A program made the translations under genes and the position numbers. Below are positions 49,651 through 58,741 of a stretch of 64,000 bases of DNA, one piece after another. The notes under the pieces were generated by a model. The model ran no database searches. It was not told the origin of the DNA and worked only from the letters and a program-made list of their open reading frames with translations. Source of the DNA: Pseudonocardia humida (GTDB lineage Bacteria > Actinomycetota > Actinomycetes > Mycobacteriales > Pseudonocardiaceae); assembly GCF_023898865.1 (NCBI RefSeq), contig NZ_JAGSOV010000001.1, forward strand, positions 1-64,000, read 5' to 3'. The stretch's first letter is position 1; each line of letters begins with the position of its first letter.

Positions 49651-50787
49651 TCATCCGGCGCCGGCGACCCGCCGCGGGTCGGCGGCCACCGCGGCCCGGT
49701 AGACGCGCACCACGGCCGCGGCCACCGCGGGCCAGCCGAAGTCGGCGGCGCGGGCGGCGGCCGCGGACCCGAGCGCGGCCCGCCGCGCGGGGTCGTCCAG
49801 CAGCCCGGCGAGCGCCCGGCCGAGTGCGACCGGGTCGCCGACCGGGAACAGCTCCCCGGCCCCGCCCGGTCCGAGCACGGCCTTGAACGCGTCGAGGTCG
49901 CTGGCCAGCACGGGCGCCCCGGCCGCCATCGCCTCGGTGAGGACCATGCCGAAGCTCTCGCCGCGCAGGTTCGGGGCGCAGAACACCCGCACCGACCGCA
50001 GCGCGGCGGCCTTGGTGGCGTCGTCGACGGGGCCGAGGACCTCGAGCCGGTCGGCGACCGGGCCGGCCGCCCGGCGCAGCGCCGCCGCATCCCCCTGCCC
50101 CGCGACCACCAGGCGCAGGTCGGGGCGGGTCGGGGCGAGCTCGCGGACGGCGCGCAGCAGCACGGGCATGCCCTTGCGCGGCTCGTCGAACCGGCCGAGG
50201 AAGCCGACCGTGTCGGGCTTGGGGTGGCCGGGCAGCAGCGGGCCGCGGGCGAAGGCCTCCACGTCGACTCCGTTGGGGATCTCCACCGCGTCGCCGCCGA
50301 GGTGCTCCACCTGCACGCGCCGGGCCAGCGGGGACACCGCGATGCGGGCGGTGACCTTCTCCATGAGCGGGCGCAGCACGCCGCCGAACGCGCTCAGCAC
50401 GCGGGAGCGCTCGGTCGCGGTGTGGAACGTGGCCACGATCGGGCCGTCCGCGGCCATCAGGGCCAGCGCCGACAGGCTCATCGCCGTCGGCTCGTGCAGG
50501 TGCAGGACGTCGAACCGGTTGCGGGCCAGCCAGCGGCGGGCGCGGGCGTAGCTGCGGGGGCCGAACGTCACCCGCGCCACCGAGCCGTTGTAGGGCACTC
50601 CCAGCGCCCGGCCCGCCGAGGTGACGAACGGCGGCAGCGGGGTGTCGGCGGAGGCGGGCGCGAGCACCCGGACCGAGTGCCCGAAGCCCTGCAGCGCGCG
50701 GGCCAGCCCGATGACGTGGGCCTGGACGCCGCCGGGGACGTCCAGCGAGTACGGGCAGACGATCCCCACCCGCAGCGGGGTGCTCAC
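49651..50787 (-). CDS. pimA: Phosphatidyl-myo-inositol mannosyltransferase PimA
   Basis: A 378-residue GT4 glycosyltransferase that adds the first mannose of PIM lipids. GIVCPYSLDVPGGVQAHVIGLARAL is the PimA N-terminal signature, LHLHEPTAMSLSALAL and NGVDVEAFARGPLLPGH fit, and the GDP-Man site has ESFGMVLTEAMAAGAPVLAS (E-x7-E). Start GTG overlaps the acyltransferase stop (GTGA). Acts at the inner face of the plasma membrane. Confidence 0.95.
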   Translation of the reverse strand: MSTPLRVGIVCPYSLDVPGGVQAHVIGLARALQGFGHSVRVLAPASADTPLPPFVTSAGRALGVPYNGSVARVTFGPRSYARARRWLARNRFDVLHLHEPTAMSLSALALMAADGPIVATFHTATERSRVLSAFGGVLRPLMEKVTARIAVSPLARRVQVEHLGGDAVEIPNGVDVEAFARGPLLPGHPKPDTVGFLGRFDEPRKGMPVLLRAVRELAPTRPDLRLVVAGQGDAAALRRAAGPVADRLEVLGPVDDATKAAALRSVRVFCAPNLRGESFGMVLTEAMAAGAPVLASDLDAFKAVLGPGGAGELFPVGDPVALGRALAGLLDDPARRAALGSAAAARAADFGWPAVAAAVVRVYRAAVAADPRRVAGAG

Positions 50788-51737
50788 CCGGCCACCCGCT
50801 CTGCGGGGGCGGCCTGCCGGTCGGCCGACCAGACCGGTTGCAGCGCGTGCCAGTCCCACGGCCGGGCGCGGATCATCGCGGCCAGCGCGTCGGCCTCGGC
50901 CTGCAGCGCGGCGGGCACGGCGGAGCGGTCGGGCACCGCGACGGGCTCGGCCATCTCCACCGTCCAGCCGGTCGGGGTGAAGCCGGGGAACGCCGGGAGC
51001 AGCAGCGCCCCGGTGAGCGCGGCGAGGCGGGCCGGGCCGGCCGGGAACCGGGCGCGCTCGCCGAAGAACTCGACCGGCACGCCGGAGGCGGTGAAGTCGC
51101 GCTCCACGAGCAGGCACACCACCCCGCCACCGCGCAGCCGCCGGGTCAGCGCCCGGTGCGCCGCCGCACCGTCCTCGGCGGCCACCACCTCGAAGCCCAG
51201 CGACTCGCGGTAGCCGACGAAGCGCCGGTAGAGCGACTCCGGGCGCAGGCGCTGGGCGACCGTGGTGAACGCAGGCTCGTGGCCGAGCCCGCGCAGCTCC
51301 TCGACCAGCCACACCCCCGCAGCGTCCCAGTTGCCGCTGTGCGGCAGCGCGAAGATCACTCCACGGCCCGCGGCGATCGCCCGGTGGAACGGTCCGGTGT
51401 TCCACGCGCGGGTGGCGGCGTGCACCGCGACGGGATCGGTGGCCGGCAGCCGGAAGGCCTCGTGCCAGTACCGCGCGTAGCTGCGCAGGCCGTCGCGGAC
51501 GAGCCGGTCGAGCTCGGCGGGCGAGGCCTCGGGCACCACCCGGGCGAGGTTGGCGCGCAGCCTGCCGGGCCCGGCACCCCCGCGGCGGGCGATCAGATCC
51601 GCCCCCCGCTCGAACGCGCGCCTGCCCAGCCCGGCCGGGACGGCGCCGACCAGCTTCCAGGCCGCGGCGTACTCGGCGTCGGTGAGCCGCTCGCGCCAGC
51701 TGTCGACGCGAGGGCCCGGGACCGCTGCCCCGCTCAC
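50784..51737 (-). CDS. patA: Phosphatidylinositol mannoside acyltransferase (PatA / LpxL-family)
   Basis: A 317-residue LpxL/HtrB-type acyltransferase that adds a fatty acid to PIM. The catalytic HX4D motif is HSGNWD; WHEAFRLP, LLVERDFTASGVPVEFFGE and RFPAGPARLAALTGALLLPAF are also family features. It matches Rv2611c by location and motif. GTG start overlaps the pgsA stop, and its stop overlaps pimA, so pgsA-patA-pimA are coupled. Confidence 0.93.
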   Translation of the reverse strand: MSGAAVPGPRVDSWRERLTDAEYAAAWKLVGAVPAGLGRRAFERGADLIARRGGAGPGRLRANLARVVPEASPAELDRLVRDGLRSYARYWHEAFRLPATDPVAVHAATRAWNTGPFHRAIAAGRGVIFALPHSGNWDAAGVWLVEELRGLGHEPAFTTVAQRLRPESLYRRFVGYRESLGFEVVAAEDGAAAHRALTRRLRGGGVVCLLVERDFTASGVPVEFFGERARFPAGPARLAALTGALLLPAFPGFTPTGWTVEMAEPVAVPDRSAVPAALQAEADALAAMIRARPWDWHALQPVWSADRQAAPAERVAG

Positions 51738-52387
51738 GACCCCGTGGCCGGGTCGACGGGGCGCCCGCCGGGGTCGTCGCGCTCGACCTCGCGGGCACTG
51801 CGGTACACCGCCACGATCCGCTGGCCGACGGTCCACAGCGACGCCGCGGCCAGCGCCCAGAGCGCCACGTGCAGCGCGTAGGGCACGCCGAGGCCGTGCA
51901 GCCCGGTGCCGGTCAGCCCGAGGATCAGCCGCTCGGCGCGCTCGACCAGCCCGCCGTCGGCGCGCAGGCCCGCACCCTCGGCGCGGGCCTTGACGTAGGA
52001 CACGAGCTGGCCGGTGACCAGGCACAGCAGCGCGGCGACGCCGAGCACCCGCTCCTCCCCCACCCCGAGGCACCACCAGGTCAGGCCGGCGAACAGCGCG
52101 CTGTCGGCGACGCGGTCGCAGGTGGAGTCGAGCACGGCTCCGAACGGCGTGACCCGCCCGCTGGCCCGGGCCATGGCGCCGTCGACCAGGTCGAACAGCA
52201 CGAAGAAGGTGATGACCAGGGCACCGGCGAAGAGCTCGCCGCGGGGCAGGAACCACAGCGCGGCCGCGACCGTGCCGACGGTGCCCGCCACGGTGACCGC
52301 GTCGGGTACGACGCCCTTGCCGACCAGCCAGCGGCCGAGCGGTTCGGCGACGCGGTCGACGTGCACGCGGGCGAGGACGTTGAGCAT
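51734..52387 (-). CDS. pgsA: Phosphatidylinositol phosphate synthase (CDP-alcohol phosphotransferase)
   Basis: A 217-residue membrane enzyme making phosphatidylinositol phosphate. The CDP-alcohol motif DGAMARASGRVTPFGAVLDSTCD carries the four conserved Asp residues (D-G-x2-A-R-x8-G-x3-D-x3-D). Six hydrophobic segments are seen. ATG 52387 is chosen over an upstream start because it has AGGAGA before it and MLNVLARVHVDRVAEPLG is the family N-terminus. First enzyme of the PIM pathway here. Confidence 0.94.
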   Translation of the reverse strand: MLNVLARVHVDRVAEPLGRWLVGKGVVPDAVTVAGTVGTVAAALWFLPRGELFAGALVITFFVLFDLVDGAMARASGRVTPFGAVLDSTCDRVADSALFAGLTWWCLGVGEERVLGVAALLCLVTGQLVSYVKARAEGAGLRADGGLVERAERLILGLTGTGLHGLGVPYALHVALWALAAASLWTVGQRIVAVYRSAREVERDDPGGRPVDPATGS

Positions 52388-52453
52388 GGTCTCCTGCTTG
52401 TGGACCCGGTCCGGGGGATGAGCGGGACCACCGTCCACCCTAGCCGGGAACGG

Positions 52454-53023
52454 CTATCCGCCGGGCCGGCCCCACGCCTGCGCCAGCAACGACCTGGTCT
52501 CGGAGAGCAGCTGCGGGATGACCTTGGTCTGGCCGACCACCGCGATGAAGTTCGCGTCGCCGCCCCAGCGCGGCACGACGTGCTGGTGCAGGTGCTCGGC
52601 CAGCGACCCGCCGGCCACGGCGCCGAGGTTCAGCCCCACGTTGAACGCGTGCGGCGCGGCGACCCTGCGCATCGCCCGCACGGCGTCCTGGGTGAACGAC
52701 ATCAGCTCGCCCGCCTCCTCGGCGGTGAGCTCCTCGATGTCGGCGACGTGCCGGTAGGGCAGCACCATCAGGTGGCCGGGGTTGTACGGGTGCAGGTTGA
52801 GCACCGCGTAGACGCTGGCGCCGCGGGCCACCACCAGGCCCTCGTCGTCGGGCATGTCCGGGATGCGGCAGAAGGGGCAGCCCTCGGCGCCGGCGTCCTT
52901 GATGTAGGCCAGCCGGTGCGGGGTCCACAGCCGGCGGAACCCGTCCGGGGTGCCCACCCCGTCCTGCGGTTCCAGGTCGGCCCCTCCGGCGCCGTCGGGC
53001 GCGTCCGCCGCGGCGTCGCTCAT
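52454..53023 (-). CDS. HIT-family hydrolase
   Basis: A 189-residue histidine-triad protein: GCPFC near the N-terminus (zinc-type Cys pair), HPYNPGHLMVLPYRHVADIEEL, and HLHQHVVPRW containing the HxHxH catalytic triad. It resembles the AP4A hydrolase group (Rv2613c-like). ATG is six bases after TAGGAT, so probably leaderless. It sits between thrS and pgsA. Confidence 0.95.
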   Translation of the reverse strand: MSDAAADAPDGAGGADLEPQDGVGTPDGFRRLWTPHRLAYIKDAGAEGCPFCRIPDMPDDEGLVVARGASVYAVLNLHPYNPGHLMVLPYRHVADIEELTAEEAGELMSFTQDAVRAMRRVAAPHAFNVGLNLGAVAGGSLAEHLHQHVVPRWGGDANFIAVVGQTKVIPQLLSETRSLLAQAWGRPGG

Positions 53024-53029
53024 GCGCTG

Positions 53030-53035
53030 ATCCTA
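53030..53035 (-). promoter_or_regulatory. -10 box, leaderless start of the HIT gene
   Basis: TAGGAT on the minus strand six bases before the ATG at 53023. Confidence 0.55.
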
Positions 53036-53115
53036 GGCCGCACCGGCCGGACGCCCGCCGCCCTGCCCGGCCCTCGGGCGGCGGCGCCGTGCAGGACGAT
53101 CCCGGTACCGGCGCG

Positions 53116-55191
53116 TCAGGCGGGCTGGGCGGCCCGGAACGACTCGGCGGTGGGGGCGGTGTTGTCGCGGCTGCGGATCCACTCGACGATCCGCTGGATC
53201 GCCTGGGCCACCGGGACGCCGTTGACCTGGGTGCCGTCGCGGAAGCGGAAGCTCACCGCACCCGACTCGGCGTCGCGTGCCCCGGCGAGCAGCAGGAACG
53301 GCACCTTCTGCATCGTGTGGGTGCGGATCTTCTTCTGCATCCGGTCGTCGCCGGAGTCGACCTCGATCCGGACCCCGTGCTCGCGCAGCGCGGCCGCGAT
53401 CGACTCGACGTGGCCGACCTGCTCCTCGGTGACCGGGATGCCGACCACCTGCACCGGCGAGAGCCACGCCGGGAACGCCCCGGCGTAGTGCTCCAGCAGC
53501 ACCCCGAAGAAGCGCTCGATCGACCCGAACAGCGCGCGGTGGATCATCACCGGCCGCGGCCGGGACCCGTCGGCCGCGGAGTACTCCAGGCCGAACAGGT
53601 CGGGCTCCATGAGGTCGACCTGGATGGTCGAGAGCTGCCAGGTGCGCCCGATGGCGTCCTTGGCCTGCACGCTGATCTTCGGGGCGTAGAACGCCGCGCC
53701 GCCCGGATCGAGCACCAGCTCCAGCCCGGAGGCCTCGGCGGCCTGGCGCAGCGCATCGGTGGCGCGCTCCCAGTCCTCGTCGGAGCCGATGGACTTCTCC
53801 GGGTCGCGGGTGGACAGCTCCAGGTAGAACTCGTCGAGGCCGTAGTCGCGCAGCAGGTCGAGCACGAAGGTCAGCAGCGACTCGATCTCACCCAGCATCT
53901 GGTCCTGGGTGCAGTAGATGTGCGCGTCGTCCTGGGTGAAGCCCCTCGCCCGGGTCAGCCCGTGGACCACGCCGGACTTCTCGTAGCGGTAGACGCTGCC
54001 GAACTCGAACAGCCGCAGCGGCAGCTCCCGGTAGCTGCGCCCGCGGGAGCGGTAGATCAGGTTGTGCATGGGGCAGTTCATCGGCTTGAGGTAGTAGTCC
54101 TGGCCGGGCTTGCGCACGGTGCCGTCGGCGTTGCGCTCCTCGTCGAGCTGCATGGGCGGGTACATCCCGTCCGCGTACCACTGCAGGTGCCCGGAGGTGA
54201 CGAACAGCTGGCCCTTGGTGATGTGCGGGGTGTTGACGAACTCGTAGCCCGCGGCCTCGTGGCGGCGCCGGGCGTAGTCCTCCATCTCCCGGCGGATGAT
54301 CCCGCCCTTGGGGTGGAACACCGCCAGGCCCGAGCCGATCTCGTCGGGGAAGGAGAACAGGTCCAGCTCCGCGCCCAGGCGGCGGTGGTCGCGCCGCTCG
54401 GCCTCGGCGACCCGGTCCAGGTGCGCCTGCAGGGCGTCGTTGCTCTCCCACGCGGTGCCGTAGATGCGCTGCAGCTGCTTGTTCTTCTCACTGCCCCGCC
54501 AGTAGGCGGCCGCCGAGCGGGTGAGGGTGAAGGCCGGGATGTGCTTGGTGGTCGGCAGGTGCGGGCCCCGGCACAGGTCGGACCAGACGACCTCGCCGGT
54601 GTGGGCGTGCACGTTGTCGTAGGCGGTCAGCTCGGCGTCGGGGGCGACCTCCATGACCTCGGAGGTGTCCACCCCCTCGTCGCCGGTACCGCCCTTGAGC
54701 TCGATCAGCTCCAGCTTGTACGGCTCGTCGGCGAGCTCCTTGCGGGCCGCGTCGAGGGAGTCGTAGCGGCGCCGGGAGAACCGCTGCCCGGCCTTGACGA
54801 TCTTCCGCATGGCCGACTCGAGGGCCTTGAGGTCCTCGGGGGTGAACGGGGTGTCGACGTCGAAGTCGTAGTAGAAGCCGTCGGTGACCGGCGGGCCGAT
54901 GCCCAGCTTCGCCTCGGGCCGCAACTGCTGCACGGCCTGGGCCAGCACGTGCGCGGCGGAGTGCCGGATCACCGCGCGGCCGTCCTCGGTGTCGGCGGCG
55001 ACCGGCTCCACCTCGACATCGACCTCGGGCGCCCAGGCCAGGTCGCGCAGCCGGCCGTCGGCGTCGCGGACGACGACGACCGCCTGCGGCCCGCCGCTCG
55101 GCAGGCCGGCCGCGCGGACCGCGGCGCCCGCCGTGGTCCCGGCCGGCACCCGGACGGGAGCGGACGCGGGACGGGATGCGGGCGCGGACAC
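53116..55191 (-). CDS. thrS: Threonyl-tRNA synthetase
   Basis: A 691-residue class II synthetase. A TGS-like N-terminus is followed by the editing domain with [14 protein letters not shown] (HxxxH) and the [12 protein letters not shown]ys/His pair, then the catalytic core with [29 protein letters not shown] (zinc Cys), [15 protein letters not shown], and a C-terminal anticodon domain. GTG 55191 is chosen because AGGAGG lies upstream and the frame before it is low-complexity. No T-box leader was seen. Confidence 0.97.
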   Translation of the reverse strand: MSAPASRPASAPVRVPAGTTAGAAVRAAGLPSGGPQAVVVVRDADGRLRDLAWAPEVDVEVEPVAADTEDGRAVIRHSAAHVLAQAVQQLRPEAKLGIGPPVTDGFYYDFDVDTPFTPEDLKALESAMRKIVKAGQRFSRRRYDSLDAARKELADEPYKLELIELKGGTGDEGVDTSEVMEVAPDAELTAYDNVHAHTGEVVWSDLCRGPHLPTTKHIPAFTLTRSAAAYWRGSEKNKQLQRIYGTAWESNDALQAHLDRVAEAERRDHRRLGAELDLFSFPDEIGSGLAVFHPKGGIIRREMEDYARRRHEAAGYEFVNTPHITKGQLFVTSGHLQWYADGMYPPMQLDEERNADGTVRKPGQDYYLKPMNCPMHNLIYRSRGRSYRELPLRLFEFGSVYRYEKSGVVHGLTRARGFTQDDAHIYCTQDQMLGEIESLLTFVLDLLRDYGLDEFYLELSTRDPEKSIGSDEDWERATDALRQAAEASGLELVLDPGGAAFYAPKISVQAKDAIGRTWQLSTIQVDLMEPDLFGLEYSAADGSRPRPVMIHRALFGSIERFFGVLLEHYAGAFPAWLSPVQVVGIPVTEEQVGHVESIAAALREHGVRIEVDSGDDRMQKKIRTHTMQKVPFLLLAGARDAESGAVSFRFRDGTQVNGVPVAQAIQRIVEWIRSRDNTAPTAESFRAAQPA

Positions 55192-55333
55192 GGAGGGCCT
55201 CCTGCGGGGGACTCGCGGTGGTCGTCGGGACGGTCGCCGCACACGACGGCGATCCCTTCGATGCTAGAGGGGCGACGCGAACGGGTTGCGGGCGCGGACC
55301 CCTCCGGCCCCGGCACCGACCGGCGGGATCGGG

Positions 55334-56359
55334 CTAGCCGGAGCGGCCGGGCGGCAGGGCGGACGGCGGCGCGGGCGGGCGCGGATCGCCCGGTAGGAGG
55401 TCGTCGGGCGCTCGGCGCTCGCCAGGGGTGGACCCGGAGCGCGGGCGCTCCGGGGCGGCGGTGCGCAGGTCGGCTCCCGGCGTGAACAGCGAGGGCGCGG
55501 AGTGCGCCGCGGGCACCGCCGGTGTCGCCACGCCCGCCGGGACCGGCGCGTGCTCCGTCGGGACGGCGTCCGGGGCGCCGAACGGCCGGGTGCCCCGGTG
55601 CGCGGGGACCCGGCCCGGTACCGCGGGCGGGCCGACGACCGGGGCCGCGAACGGCAACGGGGTCGGCGTGCGACCGCCCGGGCCGGCGGGGGCGACCGGC
55701 CCGGGCGGGGGCGGGTCGAACAGGCCGCCGGGCGGCGGCGCCGACCGGGCGGGGGTCGGACCGCGGAAGGCGGCGCGATCGGGTCGGACGCCCGCGATCG
55801 GCGGCACGGCGGGCTCGCGCGCCCCGGACCTGCGGACCGCCGCCGGGGTGCCCCCGAGCAGCGGAGCGGCCCATCCGCCGGTGCCCGGGCGGCGGACGAC
55901 GGTCGGTCCGGCGGTGAGCGCGTCGGTGGGGACGCCGCGCAACTTGCGGCGCACGCGCTCGGCGAACCGGCGCGAGCCGTCCACGACGACCGAGAGGACG
56001 AGCCGGTCGCCGTGCGGGTCGGGCACCGAGCGCAGCAGGTGGTGGCGGGTGGGGCCGAAGCTGACCACGAGTTCGTCGCCCGAGGGCTCCGGTCCGGTTC
56101 GGCCGGGCAGCCCGAAGGCCACCCGGCCGAGCTCGGCGTGACCGGCGCCGACCACTTCCGGGTCGACACCGCCGATCCCGGCCCCGGCCGGACCGACCGG
56201 CTGCTCGCCACCGGCCCGCGCCGCGCACGCGTCGAGCACCATCCCGCTGTCCACGTCCACCAGCACGGCGCCCAGGACGCGCGGATCGTTCAGCAGCGGA
56301 CCGAGGACGGCCGCGAGCCCGTCCGCGCGCACGGTGACCGCATGGCGATGTCGACCCAC
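55334..56359 (-). CDS. Roadblock-like protein with long Pro-rich tail
   Basis: A 341-residue protein. The first ~150 residues have a roadblock/LC7-like core: DPRVLGAVLVDVDSGMVLDA, SGDELVVSFGPTRHHLLRS and RLVLSVVVDGSRRFAERVRRKLRG, which align with the next two proteins. The rest is ~190 residues of Pro/Ala/Gly-rich sequence. It has no TMRRLL motif at its end. GTG 56359 or GTG 56332 could be the start; neither has a clear ribosome site. No kinase or GTPase gene is nearby. Confidence 0.75.
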   Translation of the reverse strand: MGRHRHAVTVRADGLAAVLGPLLNDPRVLGAVLVDVDSGMVLDACAARAGGEQPVGPAGAGIGGVDPEVVGAGHAELGRVAFGLPGRTGPEPSGDELVVSFGPTRHHLLRSVPDPHGDRLVLSVVVDGSRRFAERVRRKLRGVPTDALTAGPTVVRRPGTGGWAAPLLGGTPAAVRRSGAREPAVPPIAGVRPDRAAFRGPTPARSAPPPGGLFDPPPPGPVAPAGPGGRTPTPLPFAAPVVGPPAVPGRVPAHRGTRPFGAPDAVPTEHAPVPAGVATPAVPAAHSAPSLFTPGADLRTAAPERPRSGSTPGERRAPDDLLPGDPRPPAPPSALPPGRSG

Positions 56360-56396
56360 TCCAGGGACCCGCTACGTGCTCCGGTCGGCGGCTCGG

Positions 56397-56840
56397 TCAG
56401 CGGCCGGCGTTGGCCGGGAAGAAGGCCTGCCCGTCGGGCATGCCGCCGGGCCGGCCGGGGCCGGGGTTGGCCAGGTAGAACTCCTTCTCGATGACGCGCA
56501 GGTCGCGGCGGGCCATCGCCAGGTTGGCCTGGCTGCGGTTGAGCACCAGGTAGAAGAAGAGCTTCTCGTCCGGGAGGCCGCGGATGGGCCGGATGAGGTG
56601 GTACTGGGTGTCGAGGGTGATCAGGATGTCGTCGATCGCCTCGCGCAGGCCCAGCTTCTGCATGAGGTCGAGCTTGGTGCGCACGACGTCGCTGTTGCCC
56701 GGGGCGGCGACCTCGAGGTCGAACTCGGGGCTGCCGCCCCGGGAGCCGAGGGTCATGCCGCTGTCGTAGTCGACCAGCGCGACCGCGAATGCCCCCTTGA
56801 TGTTCGCCGCCATGTCGAGCGAGTTGTCGATGTTCGTCAT
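56397..56840 (-). CDS. Roadblock-like protein, short
   Basis: A 147-residue roadblock/LC7-type protein. NIKGAFAVALVDYDSGMTLGS is the classical roadblock start, VAAPGNSDVVRTKLDLM and ILITLDTQYHLIRPIRG follow, and FFYLVLNRSQANLAMARRDL is shared with the following gene. It has no Pro-rich tail. ATG start. Possibly a scaffold for the other two; no partner GTPase seen. Confidence 0.8.
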   Translation of the reverse strand: MTNIDNSLDMAANIKGAFAVALVDYDSGMTLGSRGGSPEFDLEVAAPGNSDVVRTKLDLMQKLGLREAIDDILITLDTQYHLIRPIRGLPDEKLFFYLVLNRSQANLAMARRDLRVIEKEFYLANPGPGRPGGMPDGQAFFPANAGR

Positions 56841-57016
56841 TTCCGTGCCCTTCAGCGGAGTTACGCCCGAGCGCGGGGAGGGCGCTCGTCAGGACGTTCG
56901 TTCGGGGAGACCGCAGCGTAACCCAATGGTTCCCGACGGGGATGAACAAGGGCCGGTTGGACCATTGTGGACACTGTCGGTAGTGCCTCTGCGGCCGTTC
57001 GAGTGAATTGTATTGA
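56841..57016. other. Intergenic region between two roadblock-like genes
   Basis: 176 bases, lower in GC than neighbours. It should carry the promoter of the short roadblock gene. No hairpin or clear box recognised. Confidence 0.4.
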
Positions 57017-57775
57017 TCAGCGCAGCGCGCGTAACGCTCCGAGCAGCCTGCGCATGGTTCCGACGTCGGTTGCCCAGGCCTGCCCGGTGATCGGGTGCAC
57101 GACCGGGACCCCGTCGGTCGGCAGCGGCGGCGGCACCCGCGACGGCCCCGACCGGCGGGGCAGCGGCACGTGCGTCGGACCCGGCCGGGACACCTCGCGG
57201 GCGCCCCGGGCGATCCCGCCCGGTGGTCCGGCCGCCGGAGCGACCGGCCCGGTGGGCCGGCCCCGCACCGCACCGCGGCCGGGGTCCACCGGACGTGGCG
57301 CGAGCGACGCTACCGCTGGTGAGGAGCCGTTCCGGGGGGTCGGCAGCGCGGCCGGGGCCGACCGCCGGACCCTTTCCTCCGGTGGCCCGGCAGGCGGTCG
57401 CGGCGGCGGCCCGACCGAGGCCACCGCGAGGCGGTTGCGCAACCAGGAGGCCCCCAGCTCGCGCCGGGCCACCGCCAGGTTGGACCGGCCGCGGTCGAGG
57501 CACAGGTAGATCAGCAGCTCGCCGGACTCGACCTCGACCAGTCGCACCACGTGGTAGAAGCGGTGCGAACTGATCATGAGGTCGTCCAGGCCGTCGCCGT
57601 CGGCGGCGGCGAGGAATCCCGCGGCGTTACCACCCCATTCCATGACGACGCCGGGCGGCACGGCACTCGTGCCGACCTCGCCCAGAAGCGCCCCGGAAAC
57701 CCGGTGCGCCACGCAGGAATACGTGGCGCCCGGCAGGTCCATCAGGTCCAGGAGCACTTCGCGGAACGTGACCAC
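57017..57775 (-). CDS. Roadblock-like protein with Pro-rich middle and C-terminal TMRRLL helix
   Basis: A 252-residue protein. The N-terminal ~115 residues match the roadblock pattern: SCVAHRVSGALLGEVG, then HRFYHVVRLVEVESGELLIYL and LDRGRSNLAVARREL. The middle is Pro/Arg-rich. The last 25 residues are ITGQAWATDVGTMRRLLGALRALR, whose TMRRLLxxLRAL also ends the next small protein. GTG start with GGAGGAA upstream. Confidence 0.75.
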   Translation of the reverse strand: MVTFREVLLDLMDLPGATYSCVAHRVSGALLGEVGTSAVPPGVVMEWGGNAAGFLAAADGDGLDDLMISSHRFYHVVRLVEVESGELLIYLCLDRGRSNLAVARRELGASWLRNRLAVASVGPPPRPPAGPPEERVRRSAPAALPTPRNGSSPAVASLAPRPVDPGRGAVRGRPTGPVAPAAGPPGGIARGAREVSRPGPTHVPLPRRSGPSRVPPPLPTDGVPVVHPITGQAWATDVGTMRRLLGALRALR

Positions 57776-58141
57776 TCGTATTCCTCCGCAAAGCGCGTCA
57801 CTGCGTTACAGCTTTCGGGACGACAATGCACCGTGGCCACGGGCACCGCGATGGGGGAGCCGGGGCGGGAGCGCGCTGCGATGCTCGCCGGTCGACGGTG
57901 CGGACCCGGGGGAGGCTCCGGTGTAGATCACGTCGCGTCGCAGCTCGCTCACCGGACGCTATCAGGGCGCACTCGACGTGGCCAGAGCGCCACCCCCCGA
58001 TCGGGACCCTCCGGCACCGGACAACCACATCGGGTGACGGGGGGGAGCACGGGCCGGTCCTGCGCCCGGGCCCGTTCGCGCTCCCCCGCCGCGCCGTCCA
58101 GCTCGACCTGACCCACAGGTGAGGAGGGCGCGATCGGCGGC
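57776..58141. other. 366-base gap upstream of the TMRRLL roadblock gene
   Basis: No convincing gene on either strand. It should carry the promoter of the gene ending at 57017 and the terminator of the small 58142 gene. An imperfectly placed inverted repeat TCCGGTG (57917-57923) / CACCGGA (57950-57956) is the only structure seen. Confidence 0.5.
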
Positions 58142-58558
58142 TCAAAGCGCGCGCAGACCGACGAGGAGCCGCCGCATGGTGTTCTGGTCGCGGGCCCACA
58201 CGCGGTCGAGGACGGGCGCCCGCGGCCCGGGCACCACCGGGGCGGGGCGGGACGGCTCGCGCCGCGGGAGCACCCGGGTGCGGGTCGGACCCCGCTCCGC
58301 CGACTCCGCCGACTCCGCCGACTCCGCGGAGTCCGGGAGCGAGGCGGGTGCGGCGTCCGCTGTGGACCCGGGCTCCGCGGCGGCCGGGCGCGCGACGGGA
58401 TCGGGCACCGGGGGCAGCGCGAGCAGGGCCAGCACGGGGCTGTGGCGCCGGGAGGGCGGCTCGGCGAGCCAGGACAGCGCGGGCTGCTGGGCCGGGGGCG
58501 TCGTGGGACGGCGGGGTACGGCGGGGTGGGACGGGTCGTCGGGGCCGGGGACGGGCAC
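58142..58558 (-). CDS. Small Pro-rich protein with the same TMRRLL C-terminal helix
   Basis: A 138-residue protein with no roadblock domain; nearly all is Pro/Ser/Ala-rich. It ends in WARDQNTMRRLLVGLRAL, which matches the last residues of the upstream roadblock protein. It has a Ser-Ala-Glu tandem run coded by a 9-bp repeat. It might be a tail-only remnant or a partner; the open frame, coding strand and shared motif support a real gene, but it could be degraded. Confidence 0.55.
   Translation of the reverse strand: MPVPGPDDPSHPAVPRRPTTPPAQQPALSWLAEPPSRRHSPVLALLALPPVPDPVARPAAAEPGSTADAAPASLPDSAESAESAESAERGPTRTRVLPRREPSRPAPVVPGPRAPVLDRVWARDQNTMRRLLVGLRAL
58301..58327 (-). repeat. 9-bp tandem repeat in the small TMRRLL gene
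   Basis: Three perfect copies of CGACTCCGC, with a partial copy before, encode repeats of Ala-Glu-Ser. A change of unit number would keep the frame. Confidence 0.75.
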
Positions 58559-58741
58559 ACCCCAGCATCTCCCGACTCCGACCCTCTCCGCCCGGAAGGA
58601 TCAGCAGACTCACCCGGGTGGCGGCCGACACCGAGCCGAACGGACCCATCTGATCGGACGGCGCACCACGGGCCGTGATCGGTCCGCGAGCTCGGGAAGG
58701 AGATCGGGAAGACGGGGGAGGGGGGTCGGGTTGCACCGATC

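Noticed and set aside
55192..55333. T-box leader ahead of thrS
   Set aside because: The leader is short and no T-box consensus or specifier stem was seen.
55334..58558. Conservon (cvn) operon
   Set aside because: Only roadblock-like parts are present; no sensor kinase, DUF742 or GTPase gene.
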